From contig JAUXNL010000137.1 in NCBI GenBank assembly GCA_030684415.1, positions 1 to 23,078 on the forward strand: 23,078 bases of DNA, written 5' to 3'. Numbering within the stretch: the first letter of the stretch is position 1; every line of letters begins with the position of its first letter. Below are positions 1 to 7,254 of the stretch, piece by piece. The position numbers and the translations under genes were made by a program. Under the pieces are notes generated by a model that was given only the letters and a program-made list of their open reading frames with translations, did not search any database and was not told the origin of the DNA. This DNA is from Moraxellaceae bacterium (GTDB taxonomy: Bacteria > Pseudomonadota > Gammaproteobacteria > Pseudomonadales > Moraxellaceae).

Positions 1-529
1 TCGGGTCCCAGTTCACCAGCCGTTTGCCGCGATAGATGAGCCCGTCTTCGTGCAGGCGCACAAACGCTTCTTTCACGGCGTTGGACAGGCCGTCGTCCAT
101 GGTGAAGCGCTCACGCGACCAGTCCACAGAGGAGCCTAAGCGACGAATCTGGCCGGTGATGGTGCCGCCGGACTTTTCCTTCCACTCCCAGACTTTTTCG
201 AGGAACTTTTCGCGGCCGAGGTCATGGCGGGTGATGCCGGCCGCGCCCAGCTGGCGTTCCACCACCATTTGCGTGGCGATACCGGCGTGGTCGGTTCCCG
301 GTTGCCAAAGCGTGTTGCGGCCCTGCATCCGGTGGTAGCGGATGAGGGTGTCCATGATGGTGTTGTTGAAGCCGTGGCCCATGTGCAGCGAGCCGGTGAC
401 ATTGGGCGGCGGGATCATGATGCAGTAGGGCGTGCCCTCGCCGGAGGGCTGGAAATAGCCCGCTTTTTCCCAGGTGTCGTACCACTGGCGTTCGAGTTCG
501 GCGGGATTGAAGGTAGGTTCCATGCTCAT
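1..529 (-). CDS. valS: Valyl-tRNA synthetase, N-terminal part (cut by window edge)
   Basis: Class I aminoacyl-tRNA synthetase that charges tRNA-Val in the cytoplasm. About 176 N-terminal codons are present; the rest lies beyond position 1. The translation has the ValS N-terminal pattern: FNPAELERQWYDTWEKAGYF, then PPPNVTGSLHMGHGF, with the class I HIGH signature as HMGH near residues 49-52, then QPGTDHAGIATQ and later VDWSRERFTMD. Two in-frame ATGs are possible, at 529 and 523. A weak GAG lies at suitable distance before 529, and the E. coli protein starts at a position equivalent to 523. It follows a hypothetical gene and holC on the same strand, but a 393-bp gap and a TATAAT box at 580-575 suggest it has its own promoter. 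Identity is very secure; the exact start is not. Confidence 0.97.
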   Translation of the reverse strand, partial: MSMEPTFNPAELERQWYDTWEKAGYFQPSGEGTPYCIMIPPPNVTGSLHMGHGFNNTIMDTLIRYHRMQGRNTLWQPGTDHAGIATQMVVERQLGAAGITRHDLGREKFLEKVWEWKEKSGGTITGQIRRLGSSVDWSRERFTMDDGLSNAVKEAFVRLHEDGLIYRGKRLVNWDP

Positions 530-574
530 GGGCAACAGCTCGCAGCGGGCGTCAGACGGGGCGGAAAGGCAGCG

Positions 575-580
575 ATTATA
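575..580 (-). promoter_or_regulatory. Candidate -10 box for valS
   Basis: A perfect TATAAT reads on the minus strand about 46-52 bases before the possible valS starts. No convincing -35 hexamer is seen at 16-18 bp. The position and the separate intergenic region make it the best promoter candidate for valS. Confidence 0.45.
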
Positions 581-640
581 GGGGGCGTTGTCACTGCGAG
601 GGTAGGCGCGAGGCCGGTAGATTCAGGTTAGCTGCGCGTT

Positions 641-803
641 AGCCGCTGGCTAAAAATGCGTTTCAGCCAGCGGTTTTCCGGTCACGGATGGCCGGGTCGC
701 GCGTTAATCAGGCCTAAGTGATTGATTCAGTGTGGAGCGTTTCCGGACATGTGCCGGCGTCGCGGGCTGAAAAAGCCCGGTATGGGCGTTTCAGCAAACG
801 GTT
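641..803 (+). repeat. Multi-hairpin, MITE-like intergenic repeat, copy 1
   Basis: The segment aligns nearly end to end with 21550-21714. Shared blocks include ggatggccgggtcgcg, tgattgatt, ccggacatgtgccgg and gaaaaagcccgg, with a related right end tttcagcaa. The left hairpin is perfect over nine pairs (ccgctggct / agccagcgg). Its ends are less symmetric than in copy 3, which suggests an older or decayed copy. It sits between two genes on the minus strand and interrupts neither. No transposase is present, so any movement would have to be in trans. The family is not one I can name. Confidence 0.8.
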
Positions 804-922
804 GAAGGCTCTGGATAACGCTGTTGGCCCTGAGTCCTGCAAGTGTCTTGTGTTGAGGGGCCGGTTCACTGGCGTCAGGGCTTCGATACGCCTGAACAGC
901 TCCGGGGTGTCAGGAGCGTTTC

Positions 923-1513
923 TTAGCGCTGGCGCACATGGTCGCTGATGAGCCGATCCATTTCGGCCCGCAGGCGGACTCGCAACTCACTGCGCATCTG
1001 TTCCATATGCGACTCGATCAGGTTCTCGATGACGGGGCCAAGCTTGAGACGCAGCTCGCGTTCAAGGTCGACTTGCTCATGGCTGCTAGCAGGTGCGGAG
1101 GGTTTATGCATCAGTTCGCGCAGTTGGCTGGTGGCCTGCTGCTGACTTTGCTGCAGCCGGTCGAGCACGCTTTTGGGCAAGAAGGGATTGTCGGGCCGAA
1201 TCGCGCCGGCCGGGGCGGATGCACCTGCAGAGGCGGAAGGGCTGACAGAGGCAGACGTGCTGGTGGTGGCTGTGGCACTGAAGAGGCTGTCCTGCACCGG
1301 GCGTGTCGCCGTCGCAGGGCGAGCCTCCTCCTTTCCAGAGGCAAGCCCGGCCAGCAATGGCATGTCTTCGTCTTCGAGCAGCACATAAAGGTCGCGGATT
1401 TCCGCGATCAGCTCGCGCCGCAGGGCGCGTGACGCACGCTTCCACCGGGTGTCGAAGTTGGCGCCCAGATCAATCTGCAGGCGTTCAAGGGCGGTATGGG
1501 CGGAGCTGCTCAC
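923..1513 (-). CDS. Hypothetical protein with coiled-coil C-terminus, between holC and valS
   Basis: Predicted 196-residue soluble protein of unknown function. Residues 1-60 are mostly helical and charged (RWKRASRALRRELIAEIRDL). Residues 65-105 are a low-complexity Ala/Ser/Thr/Pro linker. Residues 112-190 form a strongly helical, heptad-like segment rich in Leu, Arg and Glu (ERELRLKLGPVIENLIESHM), consistent with a coiled coil. The start is GTG at 1513, ten bases after the holC stop; the frame stays open upstream but overlaps holC, so the longer version is an artefact. From memory, Pseudomonas also has a small conserved hypothetical gene between holC and valS, so this is probably the counterpart. 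Tight spacing suggests co-transcription with holC. Confidence 0.75.
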   Translation of the reverse strand: MSSSAHTALERLQIDLGANFDTRWKRASRALRRELIAEIRDLYVLLEDEDMPLLAGLASGKEEARPATATRPVQDSLFSATATTSTSASVSPSASAGASAPAGAIRPDNPFLPKSVLDRLQQSQQQATSQLRELMHKPSAPASSHEQVDLERELRLKLGPVIENLIESHMEQMRSELRVRLRAEMDRLISDHVRQR

Positions 1514-1523
1514 GACAGGTGTC

Positions 1524-1946
1524 TCAAAGATTGTGCGACTGCACAGCGTATCCCTGTTGGCGGTATTGCTTCCAGTGCTCGCGGGCGGGTGCACGGTGCT
1601 CCTCGCCGCCACCAACGATTTCCAGGATACGGCGGAAGCGGCCGGGCTCCGGTGCCGCTTCGCCATGCAGGTTGATGAGCAGATCGCGTGCTTCTGCCGG
1701 GATGGCATCCCAGCCAATACGGACTGGCGGGGGCGGGGTGGGGCCGTCACCCACCACATGATGGGGAATGAAGCTCTCGGCCCGGAAGGTCCACAGTAGC
1801 TCATCGAGCTGCTCGGCCTCGGCCTGGCTGGCCGCGCGCACAAAAATCTGGTGCTTTTGCCGGAAAGCTTTCTCGATCAGCCGGCAGGCAGTGTGCAGGC
1901 GCTTGCCCGGATCGCTGTCTTCGAGCACGTAAAAAGTGATTTCCAT
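1524..1946 (-). CDS. holC: DNA polymerase III subunit chi
   Basis: Clamp-loader accessory subunit; in the characterised family it links the replicase to single-stranded-DNA-binding protein through chi-SSB contacts. The 140-residue product is close to the usual chi length. It starts MEITFYVLED and carries the family pattern KRLHTACRLIEKAFRQKHQ, then LDELLWTFRAESFIPHH, and a glycine-rich end followed by REHWKQYRQQGY. An upstream in-frame start gives 13 extra residues unlike the family, so ATG at 1946 is chosen. The gene lies downstream of pepA, the classic gammaproteobacterial order, but a 244-bp gap containing repeat copy 2 separates them. The hypothetical gene follows after ten bases. Confidence 0.93.
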   Translation of the reverse strand: MEITFYVLEDSDPGKRLHTACRLIEKAFRQKHQIFVRAASQAEAEQLDELLWTFRAESFIPHHVVGDGPTPPPPVRIGWDAIPAEARDLLINLHGEAAPEPGRFRRILEIVGGGEEHRAPAREHWKQYRQQGYAVQSHNL

Positions 1947-2096
1947 GCAGTCTCTGCCAAAGCCCCGTGTGTGCCACCACGGCAAGGTTGCGGTCCGTGG
2001 GGTTGCGGCCTGATGGCCGCATTGCGTTGTTTTTGCCTGTCGACGGGCAATGTGGGCCGCCGGCAGGCATTGTTTTTCGTTGGTCGCGGTTTACTG

Positions 2097-2188
2097 GCTT
2101 GCTGAATCACTCACGCAAGGGTGACGGATTCGCGACCCTGCCATCCCTGCCCGGGAAACCGTTTGCTGAAATGCATTTTTCAGCAAAC
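2097..2188 (-). repeat. Multi-hairpin, MITE-like repeat, copy 2, internally deleted
   Basis: Read on the minus strand, this segment starts gtttgctgaaaaatgc and continues with a cccgggcagggatggcaggg block and gtcgcgaat, matching the left half of copies 1 and 3. It then jumps to gattcagcaagc, matching the right terminus. The part corresponding to the fourth and fifth hairpins of copy 3 is missing. Its first hairpin is a perfect 11-bp stem (gtttgctgaaa / tttcagcaaac) with a 6-nt loop. It begins two bases after the pepA stop codon, so it may also act at the 3' end of pepA mRNA. Confidence 0.75.
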
Positions 2189-2190
2189 TG

Positions 2191-3681
2191 TTACTGGCCG
2201 CTACGGCTTTTCAGGTATTGCAGCAGCAGCGGTACCGGGCGGCCGGTGCCGCCTTTCTGGGCGCCGGAGTGCCAGGCCGTGCCGGCAATATCCAGATGCG
2301 CCCAGGTGTAGTCCTTGGTGAAGCGCGCCAGGAAGCAGGCGGCGGTGATGGCGCCCCCGTTGGGTGCATTGCCGATATTGGCGATGTCGGCAAACGGCGA
2401 GTCCAGCATCTCTTGATAGTCGTTCCAGACCGGCATGCGCCAGGCGCGGTCGCCGCTCTGCTGGCCGGCCTTGAGCAGCGCATCACTGAGTTCGTCAGAA
2501 GGCGAGAACAGGCCGGAGACCACCTTGCCGAGTGCGACGACGCAGGCGCCCGTCAGCGTGGCCACATCAATGACCACGGCGGGTTTGTAGCGGCCGATAT
2601 AGGTCAGTGTATCGCAGAGCACAAGGCGGCCTTCGGCGTCGGTGTTGAGAATTTCCACGGTCTGGCCTGACATCGTGGTGACGATGTCGCCGGGCCGGGT
2701 GGCACGGCCCGAGGGCATGTTTTCAGCGCAGGCCAGCGCGCCCACGACATTGATGGGCAGGCCGGACTCCGCCAGTGCCTGCATGACGCCGAACACGGCG
2801 GCGGCGCCGCACATGTCGAACTTCATTTCATCCATGCCGGCACCGGGCTTGAGCGAAATGCCGCCGGTGTCGAAGGTGACGCCCTTGCCCACCAGCACCA
2901 CGGGCGCGTCGTTTTTCTTGCCGCCTTTGTATTCGATGAGCACGAGCTTGCCTTCTTGCTCCGAGCCGTGGGAGACGGCGAGGAAGGCGCCCATGCCAAG
3001 CTTTTTCATCTCGGCTTCGCCCAGCACCTTCACCTCGAGCACTTTTTCATGCTGCTTGGCCAAGGCCCGGGCTTCGTCGGCAATATGCGACGGGTGACAG
3101 ACATTCGGTGGCAAGTTGCCCAGTGTGCGGGCGCGGTTGATGCCTGCCGCCAGCGCCTCGCCCCAGGCGACGGCTTTTTTGCCAGCACTGGCGGCGGCCT
3201 TGTCGGGCACGGCCAGCGTCAGTTGCTGCAGCGCATGCGCGGGGGCTTTCTTGCTTTTATAACTGTCGAAGCGGTAGGCGGCTTCGAGGCTGGCGCGCAC
3301 GATGTCGCTGAGGCGGGCGTTCAGGTCGAGGCCCTTCACGTCCAGCTCAGCCAGATGGCTGACGGCTTTCTTCGGGCCATTGGCCAAGGCTTTCACTGCG
3401 GTAGCGGCGGCGCGTTGCAGGCCACGGGTGTCGAGTTCGGCGAGGGCGCCCGTGCCGACCACCAGCACAACGTCGGCGGCAATGCCGGGCAGGCCATAGA
3501 GTGCTTGGCTCTGGCCGGGCTTGCCTTCAAATCCGGCGCTCTTCAATGCCTTTGCCAACTGACCGCCAGTGGCGGCATCCAGTGCCAGACCCGCGGGCGA
3601 AAGTTCGCTGCCGCTTTGCGCCACGATCACGGTGCTGGTCTTGTCGGTAGCTGGGGCAGAAAGCTTGAGCGTGAATTCCAT
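2191..3681 (-). CDS. pepA: Leucyl aminopeptidase (M17 family)
   Basis: Two-metal cytosolic aminopeptidase, usually hexameric; in E. coli PepA also binds DNA in Xer recombination and carAB control. The product is 496 residues (E. coli about 503). The N-terminal alpha/beta domain spans roughly residues 1-165. The catalytic domain carries VGKGVTFDTGGISLKP (residues 264-279), KFDMCGAAAV, and the M17 signature NTDAEGRL at 346-353, supplying metal ligands K266, D271, D289, D348 and E350 and the catalytic residues K278 and R352. Upstream in-frame codons give 45 residues unlike the family; ATG at 3681 has GAGGT at ideal distance. It is divergent from lptF with 140 bp between the starts, so that gap should hold both promoters. 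Confidence 0.98.
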   Translation of the reverse strand: MEFTLKLSAPATDKTSTVIVAQSGSELSPAGLALDAATGGQLAKALKSAGFEGKPGQSQALYGLPGIAADVVLVVGTGALAELDTRGLQRAAATAVKALANGPKKAVSHLAELDVKGLDLNARLSDIVRASLEAAYRFDSYKSKKAPAHALQQLTLAVPDKAAASAGKKAVAWGEALAAGINRARTLGNLPPNVCHPSHIADEARALAKQHEKVLEVKVLGEAEMKKLGMGAFLAVSHGSEQEGKLVLIEYKGGKKNDAPVVLVGKGVTFDTGGISLKPGAGMDEMKFDMCGAAAVFGVMQALAESGLPINVVGALACAENMPSGRATRPGDIVTTMSGQTVEILNTDAEGRLVLCDTLTYIGRYKPAVVIDVATLTGACVVALGKVVSGLFSPSDELSDALLKAGQQSGDRAWRMPVWNDYQEMLDSPFADIANIGNAPNGGAITAACFLARFTKDYTWAHLDIAGTAWHSGAQKGGTGRPVPLLLQYLKSRSGQ

Positions 3682-3821
3682 CGTGACCTCGCAGGGCAAA
3701 GACGTGATAATCCGGCGGCGCCGGTGCAGACGCCGGAGTGTACTGTCTGCGCCGGTGGCAATGCCATCGGACGCCTTCTTTCCGTATCGCTTAGCCGCGC
3801 TCAACAGGCCAGACATTCTCC

Positions 3822-4931
3822 GTGATCATTCGCCGTTATTTGTCACAGCAAGTGTTGGGCGCCACTGTCGCGGTGGCGTTCGTGCTGACAGTCATCCTGA
3901 TGAGCGGGCGCATCATCAAGTATTTCGGCATGGCGGCGGATGGCCGTCTCGACGTGAGCCTGCTGACGGCTGTGCTGGTGTACCGCCTGCCGGGATTTCT
4001 CGAACTGATTGTGCCGCTGGGCATGTTCATCGCCATCCTGCTCACTTTCGGCCGGCTGTATCTCGACAACGAAATGGCGGTGCTGTCGGCCAGTGGCGTT
4101 AGCCAGGCGCAGGTGATCCTGCATCTGGCCGTGCCGGTGGTGCTGGTGACGGCCGCCGTTGCCGGCACCAGCTTTTATGTGACGCCCTACGGTAACGCGG
4201 CCTCCGAGCGGTTGTTTGCCGAGCAGGCGGCGCGCAACACCTTCGATCTCATCAAGCCCGGCCGGTTCCAGCCGGTGGGGGGGCGCATCCTTTATGTAGG
4301 AGAGCTCTCGCCGGACAAGCGTGAGCTGCGTGATGTGCGCCTGTTCGAGGAGCGGCCATCGGCCACTGGCCCGGCACTGCAACTGCTGGTGCAGGCAGAG
4401 CGCGGGCGCCGCGAGCCGGACCCGGTCACGGGCGAGCCCTTTCTCTTTCTGGAAAAGGGTAGCCGTCATGAGTTGCTGCCCGGGAGTGCCGCTTACCGGC
4501 AACTGCATTTCGACACCTACCGCATGCGTCTGCCGCCCCCTGAGGCAGTGGAAACCCTGACGAAAATCCGCAGCTACAGCACGCCAGAGATCATCGCACT
4601 GCGGGCCACGCGCCCGGATGCTGCCGGGGAGTGGGTGTGGCGGGTGTCGATGCCCTTGCTGGTGCCGGTCGTGGCGCTGCTGGCTTTTTCGCTGTCGCGC
4701 GTGAATCCGCGCCAAGGCCGCTATCTCAAGTTGTTGCCGGCCATCCTGCTCTATCTCAGCTATATCGTCGGCATTGCGGCGGTGCGTAACGCCGTGGAGA
4801 AAGGGCGTCTGGGCGGCAGTGAAATCTGGGCCGTGCATGTGCTGTATCTGGCGCTTGCCTTGCTCATCACCAATGCCGAAAACCTGCGCCTGCTGCGTCG
4901 GCGCCTGCGCTCCGCTGAGGTGGCGGCATGA
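3822..4931 (+). CDS. lptF: LPS export permease LptF
   Basis: Inner-membrane permease of the LptB2FG ABC transporter that extracts lipopolysaccharide and passes it to LptC/LptA. The product is 369 residues (E. coli 366). Three N-terminal membrane segments lie around residues 8-30, 50-82 and 98-120, followed by a periplasmic beta-rich domain to about 265 and three C-terminal segments. The conserved SRVNPRQGRYLKLLPA motif follows the fourth segment, as in E. coli LptF. The start is GTG at 3822 (MIIRRYLSQQ), matching the family N-terminus; its ribosome site is weak. The stop overlaps the lptG start as ATGA, indicating translational coupling. Confidence 0.96.
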   Translation: MIIRRYLSQQVLGATVAVAFVLTVILMSGRIIKYFGMAADGRLDVSLLTAVLVYRLPGFLELIVPLGMFIAILLTFGRLYLDNEMAVLSASGVSQAQVILHLAVPVVLVTAAVAGTSFYVTPYGNAASERLFAEQAARNTFDLIKPGRFQPVGGRILYVGELSPDKRELRDVRLFEERPSATGPALQLLVQAERGRREPDPVTGEPFLFLEKGSRHELLPGSAAYRQLHFDTYRMRLPPPEAVETLTKIRSYSTPEIIALRATRPDAAGEWVWRVSMPLLVPVVALLAFSLSRVNPRQGRYLKLLPAILLYLSYIVGIAAVRNAVEKGRLGGSEIWAVHVLYLALALLITNAENLRLLRRRLRSAEVAA

Positions 4932-5992
4932 CGCTGTTGCCACGGTATGTGTCGCGCTCCGTATTGGCGGCGATGGTGATCGTGCTGCTGTTATTGCTCG
5001 GGCTGGACATGGTGTTTGCGTTCATTGCCGAGCTCGAAGACCTGCGCGGCAATTACCGGTCGCCCCAGGCGCTGGTATACATCGTGCTGACGGCGCCACG
5101 TCGCGCCTATGACCTGTTGCCGATTGCGGCGCTAGTGGGCGGGATTGTGGGGCTGGGCATGCTCGCTAACCATTCCGAGCTGACCGTGATGCGGGCGGCG
5201 GGTGTCAGTATTCGCCGGCTGGTCTGGTGGGTGTTGAAGCCGGCATTGCTGCTGGTGTTGCTGGGCTTGGTGCTCGGCCAGTGGGTGGTGCCGCAGGCCG
5301 AGCAATTGGCGGAAGCCCGGCGTGCTGAGGCCATGGGTCGCGAGCTGCAGGCGGGCTATCTCCGCTCATACTGGCATCGTGAAGGTGACGACATCCTGCG
5401 TATCGGCCGCGTGGCGCCCGGCGGCCATTTGCAGGAGGTGAGTCTTTACCATTTTGCGCCGGATGGCCGGCTGCTGGCCGCCCGGCGCGCACTGACCGCC
5501 AGCTTCGCCGACGGTCACTGGCAACTGCAGGACGTGACCGCCACCGTACTGGCGCCCGATGGCACGGCCAGCGTCACGCAGGCGGAAACCCAAGCCTGGA
5601 ACAGCCGCTTGACGCCAGAGTTCCTGCGGTTGGTGACGTTACGGCCGGAGTATCTTTCACTGTCGCGCCTGCATGAGTACGCCGGCTATCTGCGTGATCA
5701 GGGGCTGAATGCCGAAGTGTATTTCCTGGAGTTCTGGAAAAAGGCACTGGCGCCGCTGGCCACCATTTCCATGGTGCTGATTGCCTGCTCCTTCATCTTC
5801 GGGCCGCTGCGCTCGGTCACGATGGGGTTGCGCATTCTGGCCGGCATCTTTGCCGGCCTGCTGTTCCGCTACGGGCAGGATTTTCTGGGCTATGCCAGTC
5901 TGGTCTATGATTTTTCCCCGGTAGTGGCGGCGGGCCTGCCGATTGCCGTCTGTTTGCTGCTCGGAGGCGTGGCGGTGGCACGGGTGCGTTAG
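4928..5992 (+). CDS. lptG: LPS export permease LptG
   Basis: Partner permease of LptF in the LPS transporter. The product is 354 residues (E. coli 360) with the same topology: N-terminal membrane segments around 10-35, 55-90 and 98-120, a periplasmic domain (about 130-270), and C-terminal segments beginning at FLEFWKKALAPLATISM. The family motif FGPLRSVTMGLR is present. The N-terminus LLPRYVSRSVLAAM is typical. It starts inside the lptF stop codon. After the stop come 131 bp before a phosphatase gene that does not belong to the usual lpt neighbourhood. Confidence 0.96.
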   Translation: MTLLPRYVSRSVLAAMVIVLLLLLGLDMVFAFIAELEDLRGNYRSPQALVYIVLTAPRRAYDLLPIAALVGGIVGLGMLANHSELTVMRAAGVSIRRLVWWVLKPALLLVLLGLVLGQWVVPQAEQLAEARRAEAMGRELQAGYLRSYWHREGDDILRIGRVAPGGHLQEVSLYHFAPDGRLLAARRALTASFADGHWQLQDVTATVLAPDGTASVTQAETQAWNSRLTPEFLRLVTLRPEYLSLSRLHEYAGYLRDQGLNAEVYFLEFWKKALAPLATISMVLIACSFIFGPLRSVTMGLRILAGIFAGLLFRYGQDFLGYASLVYDFSPVVAAGLPIAVCLLLGGVAVARVR

Positions 5993-6123
5993 CCCCCTGT
6001 CTCCCCGTTTGCCCTGCTGGGTGATTTGCTTGTGAAAACAAGCATCTCCACGTTAAAGTTCAGGCATTACAAAAAAAGGACCCGGTCGTCGCCGGGCTAC
6101 TCCTTGCCCACAGGTAGGCCGTT

Positions 6124-6846
6124 TTGATCACATGGACTTCAGCCTTTGCTACCGATGTCGGTAACAAGCGCAAGATCAACGAAGATGCACTGCTCAATCG
6201 GCCGGAGGTCGGCTTGTGGGTGGTGGCTGACGGCATGGGTGGGCATGCGGCTGGTGATGTGGCCAGCAATGCCGTGGTTCACCCGCTCAGTGTCATGGAG
6301 CGCCCTGAGGCGCTGGCCGACTTTGTTGAAGCGGTTGAAACGGCGCTGATGAGCGTCAATCAGCAGTTGCGTAGCTATGCCATCGACCAGCTCGAAGGCC
6401 GCACAGTGGGCAGCACGGTTGTGTCCATGGTGTTGTCGCCACAGACCGGCGTGTGTCTGTGGGCCGGCGATTCGCGTCTTTACCGTTTGCGTAATGGCCA
6501 GCTTTCCCGTCTTTCGCGCGATCACTCGGCGGTGCAGGAAATGGTCGAGGCCGGTGCCATCACCCAGGACGAAGCCGATCATCACCCCAAGTCGAACGTG
6601 ATTACCCGTGCCGTGGGCGCCGGCGAATTCCTGTTCATCGACTCTGCCGTGTTTGCGCCGATGCCCGGCGACACCTATCTGCTCTGCTCCGACGGCCTCT
6701 ATAACGAAGTGGCCGAAGACAGTATCCGGCGCAAGCTCGGCCTGGCGGCAGAAGAGGCCGTCAGCCGCCTGATTGACGAGGCACTCTGCAATGGGGGGCG
6801 CGATAACGTGTCCGTCATTGTGGTGAAAGTGCAGGGAGCCGCGTGA
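6124..6846 (+). CDS. PP2C-family serine/threonine protein phosphatase
   Basis: Metal-dependent protein phosphatase of 240 residues, essentially the catalytic domain alone. The PP2C motifs appear in order: ATDVGNKRKINEDA (9-22), VVADGMGGHAAGD with metal ligands D36/G37, VGSTVV (95-100), LWAGDSRLYRLRNGQL (112-127), NVITRAVGAGE, LLCSDGLYNEV with D190, and GGRDNVSVIVV with D227. No transmembrane segment is seen. The only start that keeps the N-terminal motif is TTG at 6124, preceded by AGGTAGG. The stop overlaps the next start (TGATG), so the next protein is coupled. No Ser/Thr kinase gene is visible nearby, although such phosphatases are usually paired with one, so its substrate is unknown. Confidence 0.93.
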   Translation: MITWTSAFATDVGNKRKINEDALLNRPEVGLWVVADGMGGHAAGDVASNAVVHPLSVMERPEALADFVEAVETALMSVNQQLRSYAIDQLEGRTVGSTVVSMVLSPQTGVCLWAGDSRLYRLRNGQLSRLSRDHSAVQEMVEAGAITQDEADHHPKSNVITRAVGAGEFLFIDSAVFAPMPGDTYLLCSDGLYNEVAEDSIRRKLGLAAEEAVSRLIDEALCNGGRDNVSVIVVKVQGAA

Positions 6847-7229
6847 TGACAGAATTTCTGGCCGAGAACGCCCGTCTGCGCCAGCTCTCGCGGCGCTATG
6901 CCGATGGTCATCTCGGTGTCGAAGATTTCCGCGCGGCGCGTCGTGCCATCATCGAGGCGCTGGAGGCCGGTCGTACCGAGAGCCTGCCGGCAGAAGACAC
7001 CACGACGCCTGCCGCAACACCCACCTCGGCATTTGATGCCACGGATGTCCGCCTCCCCGATGATTCGGCCGTTTTTTACAAGACCATGCCGCCGCATGTG
7101 CCCGCTGAGCCGGACGAGCCGGCAGCAGAGTCGGCCGGTTGGGACGACAGCACGCAAGTGCTGGCGATTGTGTTGGTCGTGGCGCTGTTGATTGCCATTG
7201 GTGCACTGGTTTACGTTTTCGTCCTCTGA
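6846..7229 (+). CDS. Small tail-anchored membrane protein downstream of PP2C
   Basis: A 127-residue protein with three parts: a charged helical N-terminus (NARLRQLSRRYADGHLGVED, residues 8-27, continuing to about 41), an acidic Pro/Thr/Ala-rich linker (about 45-100), and one C-terminal hydrophobic segment (about 104-127, VLAIVLVVALLIAIGALVYV) ending the protein. It would therefore be anchored with its bulk in the cytoplasm. The N-terminal helix pair resembles short SHOCT-like modules (leucine-rich, then G-x-L/I-x-x-E/D-F), but this is only a resemblance. ATG at 6846 is preferred over the GTG just before because GGGAG lies seven bases upstream. Coupling to the phosphatase suggests a shared role, perhaps placing it at the membrane. 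Function unknown. Confidence 0.8.
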   Translation: MTEFLAENARLRQLSRRYADGHLGVEDFRAARRAIIEALEAGRTESLPAEDTTTPAATPTSAFDATDVRLPDDSAVFYKTMPPHVPAEPDEPAAESAGWDDSTQVLAIVLVVALLIAIGALVYVFVL

Positions 7230-7254
7230 TCGCTACCTGTGTTGCCGGAGTCCC

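Larger units (their letters stand above)
530..922. other. Intergenic region valS / hypothetical gene
   Basis: This 393-bp gap holds the putative valS -10 box and one copy of the hairpin repeat (641-803). The remaining 804-922 shows no convincing gene. An open frame starting with GTG at 718 begins inside the repeat and looks spurious. Confidence 0.6.

Noticed and set aside
530..922. A CRISPR array or integron attC array suggested by repeated hairpins
   Set aside because: There are no regularly spaced direct repeats, no cas genes and no integrase; the copies are dispersed over 21 kb in both orientations.
718..948. 76-residue plus-strand frame in the valS upstream gap
   Set aside because: It starts inside repeat copy 1, has no ribosome site and crosses into the hypothetical gene on the other strand.
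2956..3825. 289-residue frame antisense to pepA
   Set aside because: pepA on the other strand has all catalytic motifs; this frame has no protein-like pattern.
3843..4943. 366-residue frame antisense to lptF
   Set aside because: His/Gln/Arg-rich shadow of a gene with clear membrane topology on the plus strand.
6027..6044. 6-bp inverted repeat tgcttg / caagca as a terminator after lptG
   Set aside because: The stem is short, AT-balanced and not followed by a T-run.
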